In this document: in pieces, positions 15,251 to 27,559 of the stretch
Numbering within the stretch: position 1 is the first letter of the stretch
Layout of the letters: every line of letters begins with the position of its first letter
Origin: Diplocarpon mali
Taxonomy: Eukaryota; Ascomycota; Leotiomycetes; Helotiales; Drepanopezizaceae
Assembly: GCA_024741835.1 (NCBI GenBank)
Contig: JAENRP010000012.1
Coordinates: 1 to 64,000 of the forward strand
DNA length: 64,000 bases
Reading direction: 5' to 3'
The notes under the pieces: model-generated
What the model saw: the letters and a program-made list of their open reading frames with translations, nothing else
What the model was told of the DNA's origin: nothing
Database searches by the model: none
Made by a program: the position numbers and the translations under genes

Positions 15251-16684
15251 ATTAGGCAGCTGGTTTCGCTGAGAGGAGGGATGCGAGGACTCGGTGTCTC
15301 TTGCTCAGTGGCCTGCGTGTGTTGTAGTGGGGAAAGTTGTAGTGCTGACTTTCCAATAGCATGTCATTATAAGCGAGGTTCCTGGCAACAAAACCCCTCT
15401 CAGGCTACAGTAGCTGCTAGGATTCATAAATACTTGTTCCCCACGATTGCGTCTGATATACTTGGAGTATATTGCATCTTGCTAAATGCTTTTGTTCAGT
15501 GCCTGTGTTCCAGCGAGCGAGAAGTCTAGCTGTCAGTGAGAATCATGACTGGGAGCATTGTCAATCCTAGCACATGCGTAACCAATGGCTACTCAAATTC
15601 TTTGCTCGCTGGAGGGTCACAAGACTATCCCCAAAAGACTGTGCGTTCAATAGATCTGAACAATATTGAAGAGCTTGCAGGCATCCTGGATTGCAATGCA
15701 CGAAGGTCTGGAGAGTTTGTGGTTGAGATGAAGTTTTTTGTGACTTTGAATCTGCAATTACATCTACAGGTCAGTCCCGTACTGTAGCATAGGACCCAGG
15801 ACCATTGACCTGCTTCAGTTCCTGATTCTTCGAACCTGGAGGAGGAGTCGTTGATTTCCCATTTCCAGGCGGCTTGCATCGTGTGCTGGGCGGCGTGTTG
15901 CAGGGTACTTGCAGCGAACTTTGCAGGGGCTGAGCAGAGCCCTGCGTGCTGAGACAGCTCATCTTTACCAATTCCCGCTACTGTGCATTTCTCTGATATA
16001 ATCGGGACTGTAGTTAGATTACATGAGAACATCAAAGTCTCGGCTTTTCCAATCCCCCATCCCCCTTGATTCTCATCATCCTGTGTGTGCGGGTCAGGTC
16101 TCGGACACAGAACAGCATTGCAAGGTGATCATCATGCCCAGGGAGTTCCCGACCTAACCTGGCTAGTTGATGCGATAAAGCGTGAGGTGTATTATAAGAG
16201 CGAGGTTGTTGATATCGGTCCACTATACGCAGAACAGTAAGAACGCGCCCCGCGCTACTCGAGGAGTCAAACAATCCCTTCCGCATGTAAGTGGTTATGT
16301 ATCTGGGAAATGTTTGATCAACAGACACGACAACGACTAAGGCCTGTTTCACCGACGCCTCAGCGCCTGCAGAAGCGAATCTTGAATTTGTTGCCGCGTG
16401 GATTACCCTGACATTTCTGCTTACGACTCTTTTCCCCTACGAGCCCACCCCTTGTTTGAAATTGAGCCCAACAGCGCTGCTACACAAAGTGTCCTACATC
16501 CCGATCAAATTCTCACGCTCTGAAAGAAACCATTTCCCTCCCCTTCAAGAACAACTCTTTTTTTTTCCACGATCGACAAGAGACCAGCTGTCCAAGTCAC
16601 CTGCCTAGACACCGCCTGCTACTTCCGGGCTTGGGAGTATCCACAAAACAATTCCGCAGATCAAAGGAAACTGAAACTGAAAGT
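15251..16684. other. Divergent intergenic/promoter region
   Basis: About 1.4 kb between the minus-strand TPR-like gene and the plus-strand small gene, so it should contain both promoters. Several short frames occur on both strands (for example 15068-15529 plus, 15625-16035 minus) without recognisable motifs; the first overlaps the 5' exons of the TPR-like gene in antisense. A pyrimidine-rich tract at about 16525-16570 resembles fungal core-promoter C/T blocks for the downstream gene. Confidence 0.45.
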
Positions 16685-16812
16685 ATGGGTGCCTCTTTGG
16701 ACTCTTCTCGCCCTATTATGGCACCAAGCGTGAGTCTTCAACTCTCCTGCTGCCCTGTTAGCATTCTCCCGACATCAAACCTCATTCATCGCCCCTGAAT
16801 ATAAAGCTGACC

Positions 16813-17172
16813 ATGTCATCCGCTCCAAAGCTCTCCTCCAACCGCGGCTCCACGCGCTTTAGCACTTATAGCGCAGCCCCTTCTGTCGCCACCACCGTCC
16901 AAACGACGCTCTCCTCTGACTCGGCCCACCAAGAGATTAAAGACATCAAGAACTGCCTGCTCAAACTGGAGAACAAGAAGCTTGTCACCCAGCGCTATGT
17001 GCCTACGAAGGAGAAGACTGAGCACCTGAGCTCGTTGGCCCTGGGAGCTAAGTTGGAGCGCGCCCTGGGTCGCCGAATGGGAGGTCAAGATGCTGTGATG
17101 CGGGAGCGCAAGAAGATGGTCACGAACAGCGAGAAGCCTATTGAGTCGGAGAAGGTGGCGCCTGTTGCGTGA
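16813..17172 (+). CDS. Small conserved fungal protein, unknown function
   Basis: An uninterrupted 119-aa frame starts at ATG 16813. An alternative start exists at 16685: ATGGGTGCCTC... runs in frame to a GTGAGT donor and would join, phase 0, through an AAAG acceptor at about 16806, adding a short N-terminus (MGASLDSSRPIMAPSLT). The N-terminus is Ser/Thr-rich; the middle (KDIKNCLLKLENKKLVTQRY) looks like a single helix or short coiled coil; the remainder is basic and helical with ALGRRMGGQDAVMRERKK. No catalytic motif, signal peptide or membrane segment is visible. Codon use and amino acid content look like a real gene, but I do not recognise a named family. Confidence 0.6.
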   Translation: MSSAPKLSSNRGSTRFSTYSAAPSVATTVQTTLSSDSAHQEIKDIKNCLLKLENKKLVTQRYVPTKEKTEHLSSLALGAKLERALGRRMGGQDAVMRERKKMVTNSEKPIESEKVAPVA

Positions 17173-20167
17173 ATACCTCGTTGGACAATCCACTCTTCAG
17201 ACATTTCACAGTATGGATATTCAAGGTTTCTCTGGTTTGGGGTCAATACCACGATGGGGAGGGAAGGGCATATGCTGGCTATGGATACGGCTATGGATAC
17301 GAGTCACGGAATGAGAGCCGGAACATGATACTGAGAAACGAGGGACGCACGGGCACGCGCTGGGCGTTGTATTTCTCGTGTCCTTTGGTCTCTTTTGATC
17401 CTTTTTCGTTTACAGCACTAATCCTGTCGTTTTGTTACCAGATATACCATTTGGTACCATTGGAATTCTCCCTGGGGTCTTTTTTTAATATCAGGCTGAG
17501 TCCCTGAGAGACTTGTTGGGCTATCGCTGTGGCTGGATACTCTATTAGAACTACCTGAAGTAGATAGGGAATACTGTAATTGGTTTGACGCTCGATATTC
17601 CTTTTGTTTGGCTGTGGAGAAGGAGAGGCTTGTGTAGTTTTCTTAGTACTCTCTGGGAGACAATAGAAGATGACAGGCTAATATATCTAGCTGGCCATCT
17701 GTGTACGGTCTTGATTATTCAGGCCATTTTAAGTACCGGCATTGCTTACTGGTCCTCCCTGTGAGACACTTCCTACGACGTATGAAAAGTCCAGACTTTA
17801 AACTTTGTTATTATGATTCGATCAGCTATATTTTTGGACTCAATATTAGGACCGGCTCACTGCCTGACTTGAGAAAACCTGTATTTGATCTATCATCGCC
17901 TATAGGGATTGGTTTACTACACCTTGAGTTGGTACTGTGAAATCATCATCAGGTTATGGAAAGCAGATACATTGGAGAAGAGACATGCTACAAGGGAAGC
18001 TGGTTAGTCATCTCGGTGGTGCACTAACGTTGAATCCCTACAGAGGTAATGGTGAGGTTAATCAAAGCTGATATATCCTAGCTAACAAGCAGTCTAAAAC
18101 TGCTGTTACTGCTGCTTGCATATGCTACACAGGTCAGAGATATCTACAACTTTACCTCTTTGATTCTCAACGTCGTCTCTACCTATTGCACAGATCAGAG
18201 CCAGTGTTATGAATGTAATTGTAAGTGTGTGATTCAGGGAATGAATTGTCTCTTCAACATTCAGCATGGGAGAAGCGATATAAGTTATAAACTCCAGTGG
18301 AGTTCATATTTCTTATCTTTTCATACCGAAGCAGGCTCTTGATACGATATCAAACTGCCATAGTCGATCACAACGATTGAGATGTGGAAAACGATCATAG
18401 AAAAACGACCACAAATGCCAGGTCCAACAATCCTACAAAGCCTACCAATTCTACAGCCCACCTAACCACAAACAATCTCAACTAGCACTTTTGCAGCGGA
18501 AATCGCGAAACGCATCGGGGCTGCTACAACTTCCTTACGATGAAATCATTTTTGTGAGATTAGCCGCGCTGGAGGAGAATGCGGACAAGGCGAGGTAGGG
18601 ACAGGGCAGAGTATGCTCTGATCGTTAGTGTTTATGGATGAGTTTTCAGGGCCATTGTGTTTACAGAGATATTGTTACCGAAGGAGACTACTAGTCTGAT
18701 GGGATAGGGTAAAGAATGTTGATGCGTTATTCTCTTTGCGGGTTGCGACCTGGATATGGAAAATCTAACGCGTCGGTTGCTCCCCTTTTTGTCCTCCTGG
18801 ATCTGCTATTCGCTCATTCGACAGCCACGACAAGATACTTTGTAATTTATTACTACTCGTGAAGAAGACTTCAGTTCCAGCAACCTACTAGGGCCTTGAA
18901 TCTACTTGAGCTCCGAGCTTTTAGTCTGTTGGCGCTTAGGGAATTTTTTTACAAATTAAGCAGGCTGATCATGCAATTGTTTGATTCTCTGATGCTGTCA
19001 GTACCTTCTCAATTGAAGTAAAAGCCTATGGAGAGGCCGGTGTAAGAGCACCAAGGTCTAGTGGGCGTTCTGGGTAATGTGCTGATGGTTACCTAAAAAT
19101 CCATTAGATACCTGGTCAAGGTTTTGAAAGTCTTCTCGGAAGCTGTTGCAAGGTAGCCCATGGAAAGTTCAATTATCGCTCAGAAGGATCATTTAAATAA
19201 AACAGCCTATGAAGGATATCATTACCTGCCTCTTGCCAACTCAGGGGGGGCGGGGGAGGGGTTTCTGGCTATGCTCTAGTTAAAGATGCTGAAACAAGCG
19301 TTGCAGTTTGGCCTCTGCGTAATCTTCTTGCCGCTTGTATAGCCATGGAAGAGTTGCCTTGCTGCTTGGATTGCAATCGCCTGGTAGTACTAGCGCAAGT
19401 CACTTCCATTCTCCATGTTGAAAATTAATTGTTTAGCTGCTCTGAATATTCCTATTGTGACGAACGAAATTCTCTCCTGGATATCCAGCTCCATTTCAAA
19501 TATCTGTACTTTGTAGAAGAGACTGCAGTGCTAGAATTTTATGGAGATCCATAATCCATGTCATTGACATGTATCGCCACTGTAGCCAAGCTGCAGGCTT
19601 CCGTGATCATGACGGCCATCTGTTCTCTCATAGCAAAAACAGTAATCTATTACATAGATGGATAAACTAGTAAACCTGATCGTAATAGGGATAGAAGTCA
19701 ACGGGTAAATAGAAGACATACTATAGGCGGAGGTGCCTAGGCATGGCACGTGCGGATCGCTTAGCGCCTGCGCTAGCTTCATGTAATTACTATTTTCAAC
19801 GCTCTTCCACCTTCCAATTCTGCAAAACAGCAATTTGTTTCCCCACCCAGACTTCAGTCCTTCTCCGTAGAACTTCAGTTCTTCTCCTTCACCTCCTTCC
19901 TAATTATATTGTATTTGATTCTGCGAGACTCTTCTCTTCTTAGAAGCTCCGCTCAATCGTCCCTCATTCAATTCCATCACAGCGTTCGATATCCGTGATA
20001 GGATCGACTGTATCGGCGACCAATTCGACAGTCGCTGCACCAGCTGGAAGATCGACTGTCTTCCATACTCTCTGTACGCACTGTTCTTCGAAAGCTCGGC
20101 TATACAGTTCTTGATACTAGTCTTGTGAGGTTGACTCTAGTCTTCCTCATTCCCCGACCCTAGCAGG
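17173..20167. other. Large intergenic region and nxt3 leader
   Basis: Almost 3 kb with only short frames. The first part is presumably the 3' UTR of the small gene; it contains a short tandem CTATGGATACGG motif near 17278. A C run and G run sit near 19245. From about 19830 to 20160 the plus strand becomes C/T-rich, as expected for the promoter and leader of the gene at 20168. A palindromic CACGTG lies at about 19747. No RNA gene is recognisable. Confidence 0.45.
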
Positions 20168-21840
20168 ATGGCGACCAATGGTAGCTTCACTCAACAAGAG
20201 CAGTACAAGAGTGCTCCTGAGCAGTACACAGCGACCTCAGGTGCGACCGAGACATCCACTGGAAATGCCTCGAGCAACGATCTCTCGAAGGATGAAGTTG
20301 GATGGTACTTTGTTGAGCAATACTACACCACCTTGAGCAAGTCTCCAGAGAAGCTTCACGTAGGCACCCATGGCGATCTGTTGTGCTGCGTTGTTTACTG
20401 ACTAGCTGCAGCTCTTCTATGGAAAGCGATCTCAGTTTGTCTCTGGTCTGGAGGCAGAGGTCACCTCAGTCTCTGTCGGCCGAGCTGTAAGTCCATTGTC
20501 TACCTACGTAATCACACTAGGTTAACATCTGCAGGCTATTCAAGAGCGCATCAAGGACCTCGACTTCCAAGATTGCAAGGTCCGCGTGTCCAATGTTGAT
20601 TCCCAAGCTTCATACGAGAACATCGTTATCCAAGTTATCGGTGAAACCTCAAACAAGTCGGCTGAGCTGAAGAAGTTTGTTCAGACATTCGTTCTTGCTC
20701 AACAACCTACCGGATACTTCGTTCTCAATGACATATTCAGGTACATCAACGATGAAGGCGACGAGGAGCCAGTTGAGAATACTCAAGAGGAGTCTACTGC
20801 TGGACCTCTGGTTGAAGACGTTGAGATGCCAAAGGCCCAGGCTTCGGCCGAAGAGCCAGCTGCTCCTTTGGACGCTGAGGTTATTGACAGGAAGCTTGAG
20901 GAGGTTGTAATGCCCAAGGCGGCCGTTGAGGAATCCTTATCCACTAATGGCACACCCGCTCCTGAAACCGAAGAACCCCCAGTCGATGTTCCGGCGGAGG
21001 AGCTCCCAACACCAGAGGCTGCCGAAAAGGAGGTTGAGGAGGAGATCAAGGAGCCAGAAAAGCCAAAAGATCCTGTCCCAAGCCCAGCCATTACCAGAGC
21101 ACCTTCCACCAATAAGCCAGCAGCTCTCCCCCAGCCAAGTGGTCCTCCTAAGCCTTTGAGCTGGGCAAGTAGAGCAGCTGCGGCCGTCGGCTCGGCCCCA
21201 AAGCCTGCTATTCCAGTCGTCGCTCCCAAGACCTCGACACCACCCACCCAGACTCGCGCTGCTCCCCCTACTGCTAAGCCAGCTCAAACACCAACTGCAG
21301 CTCCTACCCCAGGACCGGCCGCTACGCCTGACAAGGAGAAGGATAACGGAGCCAATGCTGGATGGCAAAACGTTAGTGATAATCCCAAGAGACAAAATCG
21401 ACAACAGTCCATCTCTGGCCCACCTGAGAAGGAGGGTACCATGGGCTACGTAAGAAACGTTACTGAGAAGGTTGGTACCGACGAGTTGCGCGCAGCTCTG
21501 AGTGGATTCGGCCAGTTGATTTACTTTGACGTCAACCGCGGAAAGGTATGTTGCCACTTCTTTATTCCAAGATAAATTTCTAATTTTGCTCTAGAACTGT
21601 GCATTTGTTGAATATGCCAACGCTGAGGGATACCAAGCCGCTGCCGCCGCCAACCCACACCAAGTTTCTGGAGAGGCAATCTACGTTGAGGCTCGACGGC
21701 CTAAGCCGAGCGCTTACGGAGGAAACGGATATGCCGGAGGACGTGGAGGTCTCAACCAACGAGGTCGTGGTCAATTCCAGGGCCGCGGTCGAGGTGGTGG
21801 AAGTGCTTCTCGAGGCCGAGGCGCCCCAACTGCCGCATGA
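20168..21840 (+). CDS. nxt3: NTF2-RRM-RGG protein (G3BP/Nxt3 family)
   Basis: Four exons: 20168-20359, 20412-20486, 20535-21545, 21595-21840, giving 507 aa; all introns are 48-52 nt and phase 0. Residues ~40-163 are an NTF2-like domain: VGWYFVEQYYTTLSKSPEKL, LHLFYGKRSQFV across the first junction, and QPTGYFVLNDIFRYINDE at its end. Residues ~165-390 are acidic then Pro/Ala-rich and disordered. Residues ~393-460 are an RRM, with GYVRNVTEKVGTDELRAALS and the RNP1-like KNCAFVEYA built across the last junction. The tail (~475-503) is an RGG box (GGRGGLNQRGRGQFQGRGRG). Human G3BP1 and S. pombe Nxt3 share this order. Known role of the family: RNA binding, stress-granule assembly and work with the Ubp3-type deubiquitinase in the cytoplasm. 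The leader is pyrimidine-rich. Confidence 0.95.
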
Positions 21841-22750
21841 TCTTGTCAGGAACCCGACCACTCTATCTCAAGATCCCTCTCCGGCTTCGACACTGTACCA
21901 TACTTGGACTTTGGCCCCGCCATGAGATCAGGAAATCTGTACCATACCTCGATTCACCTTCTATCTTATGCATTCTACCCCAATCAAACTTTCTCTATTT
22001 CGGCGCAAAAAGCTCAGCAGGGTCTCTTTCTCACTTGTTTTAATGCCTTGATGATCCTACTTCGCGGGCGTCATTTTGCATTCTCAAACGGATGGGCTTT
22101 GGCCGCAGTTGTAACGGTTGCGAATCGACGAATTTCCCATCAAAAAAATCTAATCACGGTGTTTTTGTCGGCTCCGGCTCAGTGACCTGCTCTCTTTGTA
22201 GTATGGCGGGATGCTGAGGGGCATTTATGGGTGACTGCATGGGCTCGGTGAGAGTTTGCTTGGAATGGAGGATTGATACTGAAGTGGATGGAGGCTGGGT
22301 GGTTTTCTGGGCTTGAAGAATGTGATGAGAGAATGGCAGGGTAGTTGCTAGCTTGATGGCTGATGGATGGGAAGAGCTGCAAAACTGTATTTATGCATTA
22401 AAGTAATAAACAGCAAGCCTTCCTAACAGCTTCTGGCAACTGAAGCTTCCTCGTTGCTACACCCTTGGAAAGCCCAGAGGCCGGGAAATTATTGACTCGT
22501 CCGTAATCAAAATCCAACTCAAGCCGCTCAAAAAGACAAGAACTGTTCTTGATTCAACATTCTAGCCAGCACCCATATTACTGCAGCTAACGGGAGTCTT
22601 CACCCTTTGCCATCTCAGCACGGACCAGCTAAAAAACGCGTCGTCGCGCCTCGAGCCTCACCTCTCTCAAACACTTAACGCGAACCCTATAAGCTGCACC
22701 TCTCGCAGCTCAAGCGAACAAGATCTTAACCGCCGAACCGGAACATTACA
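21841..22750. other. nxt3 3' UTR and pob3 promoter
   Basis: About 900 bp between two plus-strand genes. Short frames that extend into it from the nxt3 end are out of frame with the RGG exon. The last ~200 bp before 22751 are presumed promoter and leader of pob3. No repeat or RNA gene is visible. Confidence 0.5.
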
Positions 22751-24661
22751 ATGTCCCTGTAAGTTTTCATTCAAACCTCAAAGTCTTCCGATACGGAATA
22801 ACCTAGGCAATTGCGGGAGTAACAGCTAATCGTGCTCGACACAAAAGCGAAAGTTTCGACAATATCTACCTTGATCTCTCGAAAGAACCCGGACGATGCC
22901 GTTTTGCTGAGACAGGTTTTGGTTGGAAACCTTCTGGAGGCGGCGACACCTTTACTCTCGATCACAATAACATCGGTGGTGCGCAATGGAGTCGCGCGGC
23001 CAGGGGCTACGAAGTCAAAATTATGCTGAGAAACTCTGGGGTGGTCCAGCTTGATGGCTTCTCACAGGAGGTCGGTCCATCTTTTTATATTAACCGCACA
23101 TACTGACATTGGCAGGATTTCGAGCGCCTGGGCAAGGTATTTAAGAATTGGTACAGCACAAATCTCGAACACAAAGAGCACGCGCTTCGCGGCTGGAACT
23201 GGGGCAAAGGCGAGTTTGGAAAAGCAGAGCTAGCATTCAACGTGCAGAACAGGCCAGCGTTCGAAATACCATACTCAGAGATCTCAAATACCAACCTCGC
23301 AGGTAAGAACGAGGTTGCGGTCGAATTTGCTCTGCCTACAGGCGGCGATGATACTGGTACAAATGGATCGCTGGGTGGCGCGCGCGGAAAGGGCAAGAAG
23401 GCAGGCGGGGGAAAGGACCAGCTTGTTGAGATGCGCTTCTACATCCCGGGTGTAACGACTAAGAAGGCGGTTTTGGATGGCGAAGATGCGCCAAGTGATG
23501 CTGAGGATGCTGAGGAGGAGCAGAATGCTGCCAACCTCTTCTACGATACCCTGATGGAAAAGGCTGAGATTGGTGAGGTTGCTGGTGATACATTTGCAAC
23601 TTTCTTGGATGTTCTGCATCTCACCCCAAGGCACGGGATTCCGACTTTTTTTGTCCTGGGACCTTGCTAACAAATGGCAGAGGACGATTCGATATCGATA
23701 TGTACGAGAACTCCTTCCGATTACGAGGTAAGACATACGACTACAAGATTCAGTACGATACTCTGAAAAAGTTCATGATCTTGCCAAAACCCGACGAACT
23801 ACATTTCATGATTTGCGTTGGTCTCGATCCTCCGCTTCGTCAAGGTCAAACCAGATATCCTTTCTTGGTTATGCAATTCAAGAAGGATGAGGAGGTTACC
23901 ATCGACCTCAATATGACCGACGAGTTGATGAAGGAGAAATATAAGGACAAGCTTCTGCCGCACTACGAACAGCCATTACATCAGGTCGTGACGCAAGTCT
24001 TTCGTGGCCTGACGGGAAAGAAAGTCAACCAGCCGGCCAAGGACTTCTTAAGGTAAGCTTCCTCCGATGTCTTCGCCATACCTCTGACAGTCTCAGTCAC
24101 CATCAGCAATTCGGTATTAAGTGTTCTATCAAGGCCAGTGAAGGTTTCCTCTACTGCTTAGAAAAGGCCTTCATGTTCGTCCCCAAACCTGCGACCTTCA
24201 TTCCATTCGATCACATCGAGAGCATAGTTCTCTCCCGTGTCGGCGGAGCGGTATCCGCGTCCCGGACATTTGACATCAGTGTCCACATGAAGGGCTCTGG
24301 CACCGAATCCCAATTCTCCAACATCAACAGAGAAGAGCAGAAGCCCCTGGAGGACTTCTTCAAGATCAAGGGCTTGAGAGTTAAGAACGAGATGGATGAG
24401 GACAGCTCAGCTCTCCTCGCTGCTGCGCTGAGAGACCCAGACATGGCGTCTAGTGACGAAGAAGTTGTCGCTGCGAGAGCAGACAGAGGAAGTGCCGACG
24501 AGGACAGCGAGAGCGACGACGAAGACTTCAAAACCGACGATGATAGCGAAGTCGCGGAGGAGTTTGATTCTAATCATAGTAGTAGCGGTGGCAGTGACGA
24601 TGAGGATGGACCGGGAAGCGATGTTGAAGAGAGACCAAAGAAGAAGACGAAGACTGGTTGA
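22751..24661 (+). CDS. pob3: FACT complex subunit Pob3 (SSRP1 homologue)
   Basis: Five exons: 22751-22758, 22848-23070, 23116-23630, 23681-24052, 24097-24661, encoding 560 aa. Exon 1 is only 8 nt (Met-Ser-Leu). Intron 1 has a CTAAT branch; intron 2 uses GTCGGT with CTGAC; intron 4 is 44 nt. Intron 3 can only keep frame as a GC-AG intron (donor AAG|GCACGG, branch GCTAAC, acceptor GGCAG), joining LTPR to GRFDIDMYE. N-terminal SSRP1/POB3 region: SFDNIYLDLSKEPGRCRFAE and GGAQWSRAARGYEVKIMLR. Middle tandem PH domains: FDIDMYENSFRLRGKTYDYK, LDPPLRQGQTRYPFLVMQF and IKCSIKASEGFLYCLEKAFM. Residues ~489-551 are a highly acidic tail ending in a basic patch (PKKKTKTG). As in yeast, no HMG box is present. 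Role: with Spt16, a nuclear histone H2A-H2B chaperone in transcription and replication. Confidence 0.96.
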
Positions 24662-27127
24662 AGGGGATCATGAGGATCAAAATCCAACATTCGGCGTTCG
24701 GCGAGGGAGGACCTACGGCGCCTGTGCATCGTTTGATATTACCAAACAATAACCAGAATCACTAAGAATAATTCCTTTCATGATTCGCAGCTTTTTCTTC
24801 TTCTTTTTTCTCTTTTTTTTTCTCGATGCGTCTTCGCTCCCTATGCCTTACAGTAAATGGATCTCACCAACCTCCCCCCAAAGCCATGCTACCGGCCGGT
24901 TGTCTGCGGACCTTTACACGGTGTTCTCCCCCTCGGTTCCCTCCTAAGCGACAGCTACTCAACGGTTTTTAGTGTCAAGTGACCTTCGATTTGGCACTTT
25001 AGCCCCCCGGGCAAGGGCGCCTCTGACAAGATGTTTCCCCCCTAAAGCTTAGGAGAACAGCTACCTCCCGAGTGCCGCAATAGGGGAGCTCGGTTTATCG
25101 GTGAAGGTCGTATTCAGGACGTCTGGGGTTTGATGGGAGCCAAGAGCGCACAGTCGCAAGGGTCGATCTTGAGAACCGGGCTCCGCCGTCGTCAGGATAC
25201 CAGGCGGCGACCTGGTCCGGACTCCCCCAGGGCCGGGTGTTGAGAAATCGTCGTCTCGGAGACGTCGTGGTACGCGGGTCACATGTGTGGAAAATGTGGC
25301 TTCTCTCCCGGTAGACTCCCCGGCTGTGTTGCAACCAGCCACGTACCAGCTGGCTGGACCGTGAGAAGCGTGTCGGCCCGCTTAAGGGATGGGTATTTTT
25401 CAATTTGTTACATGTCATCGGCGGTCAGCCCCCCGACCAGGTTTCATGAAAGGCTGCCGGCAGTGTGCATAGCGGTACAGCTATTGCCTACTGTCCGCAA
25501 CTGGTTGGGCGAACTCGACTCGGGCTCCGTCGTCTCACTAGAGAGGATGGAACTCATGTGCTCTGATGACGCACAGGGAACTTCCCAGAGGGACCCGGGG
25601 AGCGCAACTCTCTCCTCGGGCCCTGTTGATAGAGTAGCTGGCCTTGCCAAACATTGTATTGACAGTAATGAGAGAACTCCAAGCACCGGTGGCAGAGGAA
25701 CTAGCACCAACATCGGTCGGTTTGACGGGGGGGGGGGACAAGCGATTCAAAGCTACTCCTCTCGCAGGCCGAACGATTGCCACGTCGCTTTTGGTTGCTG
25801 CACGTGGTGGCTGGATCTTACCGTCCGAAAGGCGCTTTTGCGTCGGACCCACGGAGAGTCTGCTCATACAAGCCGAGCCTGCCGCTGGTGTGCAGAGGAG
25901 TGCCGGTGCACGTGGTAAGCATGCATGCTACCAGAAATGGGATCCTTGAATCGCCACCGGTGCCAAAGCTGTTCCCACTCGGCCGGTGCCTTCTCCTGAC
26001 CCGTCTATCGTCGTGCCTCGGAGTGACGAGCGACTGGCTGTAGAGACGACGACTTCCAAGCTTGGTCAGCTCGCCAACGACATGGACCTTGAACAGGAAT
26101 GCCGATCCGATGCGGGATCAAGTTCGCGGTCGGGTTCTGGCAGGTGGCTCGCGAGGACAGAGGCCCTCCGCCGCGCAGCAGAGCCGCCGCACGCGAGTCT
26201 GCGACCGGAGGCCATGTGCGTGTGTCGCCATGCGGCGCAACAGAGCCGCTCGCAGGGATCATCCGATTCTCCCAGCATGACCCTGGCGGAACTGGAGGTC
26301 GAGCGGCGACGGGGGCCGTGGTCCACGAACACCACGGGCCGCCCTGCGCTGCCATCCGAAGTTGACGGGAGAGAGGACGTTTCCGCAGCGGGGATAGCAT
26401 CGTCAGGACGCGTCGAAGCGCGAGGTCGCGGCATCGTATCAATGCGTCGAGCTCTGGACGAGCGGGGGGGGGAAGAGTCCGTGGGGAAGCAGGGCTATCT
26501 CCTGAGCAGGGTGTTGAGGGGGGGGGGCCCATGACTGTGGTGGTCGTCAGCAGTTGGGTAGTCCTCGTCCTCGTCAGCCGGGGGAGACACCGCGTGAGGT
26601 ATATGTTTGTTGATTTCCTGTAGCCGTCGCGCGGCTGGAATGCGCTTAAGCCAGGGGCTGCCGAGGGTGAGTCGACACACGCTAGCCGCTTTCGGGGGAC
26701 CTCTCGCTTGCGTGCATCGTGAAAGAGGTCTAGCGGCTAGCGGGCGCCTACAGCTTGATGCGGCCTGGTATTTATTCTGCCATATGTCCTGCAGGTATGT
26801 CCCAGAGGTAACATGTCATCTCAAAACGAGGTCGAGGTATGAAAAAGTGCTCGCGCATGGCGGCGTCTGGAATACGACCTGCTCGCTCCCCTTGGTTCCC
26901 GCAGACGGCTTTGGGGCGAACCCCGCGGATCGCCCCCTCGCGAACAAGGGGAAAACGGCCGCTGATCCAGTCGCCACAAGAGCGAGAGCGAGTCGTCAGA
27001 CCTCGATACCACCGCGACAAATCTCGACTATCTTGACTTGCACTGGGCACCGTGCGTCTGATTCAAACCACCCGCCCTCCCCCCCCCCCGCCGACGCCCC
27101 TCGCAGCGGTACGCATAGGGTGGCCGG
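24662..27127. other. 3' flank of pob3, then left half of a GC-rich island
   Basis: To about 24870 this is pob3 3' UTR-like, with T-rich tracts. From about 24890 the sequence changes to GC- and CpG-rich DNA with homopolymer runs of G or C (25727-25737, 26464-26472, 26518-26527, 27079-27089). Open frames occur on both strands in several phases, as expected of GC-rich non-coding DNA, and none carries a motif I recognise. The island is not RIP-mutated. It is interrupted at 27127 by an LTR element and resumes at 30970. Confidence 0.55.
27123..27127. repeat. Target-site duplication GCCGG, left copy
   Basis: GCCGG directly abuts the left terminal repeat and recurs at 30970-30974 directly after the right terminal repeat, marking the insertion point of the 3.84-kb element. 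Confidence 0.8.
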
Positions 27128-27261
27128 AAACGTAGGGGTGGTAATACCTCAGAAAAAGGGGAAAAGGTTGTTGTATTAGGTATGGTACAGTTCTGGGTTT
27201 TATCCCCCCTGCACTAGTTTCCACGTGACTATTCTAGCCTATTCAGGACTGATACTCTATA
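27128..27261 (-). repeat. 134-bp LTR, left copy (3' LTR in coding sense)
   Basis: It aligns without gaps to 30836-30969 over its full length. The differences I saw are transitions, for example GATACTCTATA here against GACACTCCACA in the other copy, consistent with RIP after insertion. Confidence 0.88.
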
Positions 27262-27559
27262 AGCCCTATAATAAGAACGAGAGCCCCTCGAGCTATTGCA
27301 AGTTTATATATATACACCTATTGTACTCCCCTAGTTTTGCAGATCTGTAAAAATATCTGCTTCCTTCTCTTATCGCCTCAGTGGGCTAGCAATCGAAAGC
27401 GTCTAGTGTTCGCAGATTCTTGCCTTCAGCCTTCTTTAGCGGGAGTTCTAAGAGTTCCAAACCCTAGGGACTGTTCCCTTCCTTTCTTCCTTTTCTTGCT
27501 TGGTTCTTCTAACCTCTTAAGGTAAGGAGTAAACTGATCTCCTAGCTCGCAAGTTCTAG

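Noticed and set aside
25283..27179. Several long frames on both strands in the GC-rich island
   Set aside because: GC-rich DNA is poor in stop codons; frames overlap on both strands, cross homopolymer runs and one enters the LTR. No motif was found.
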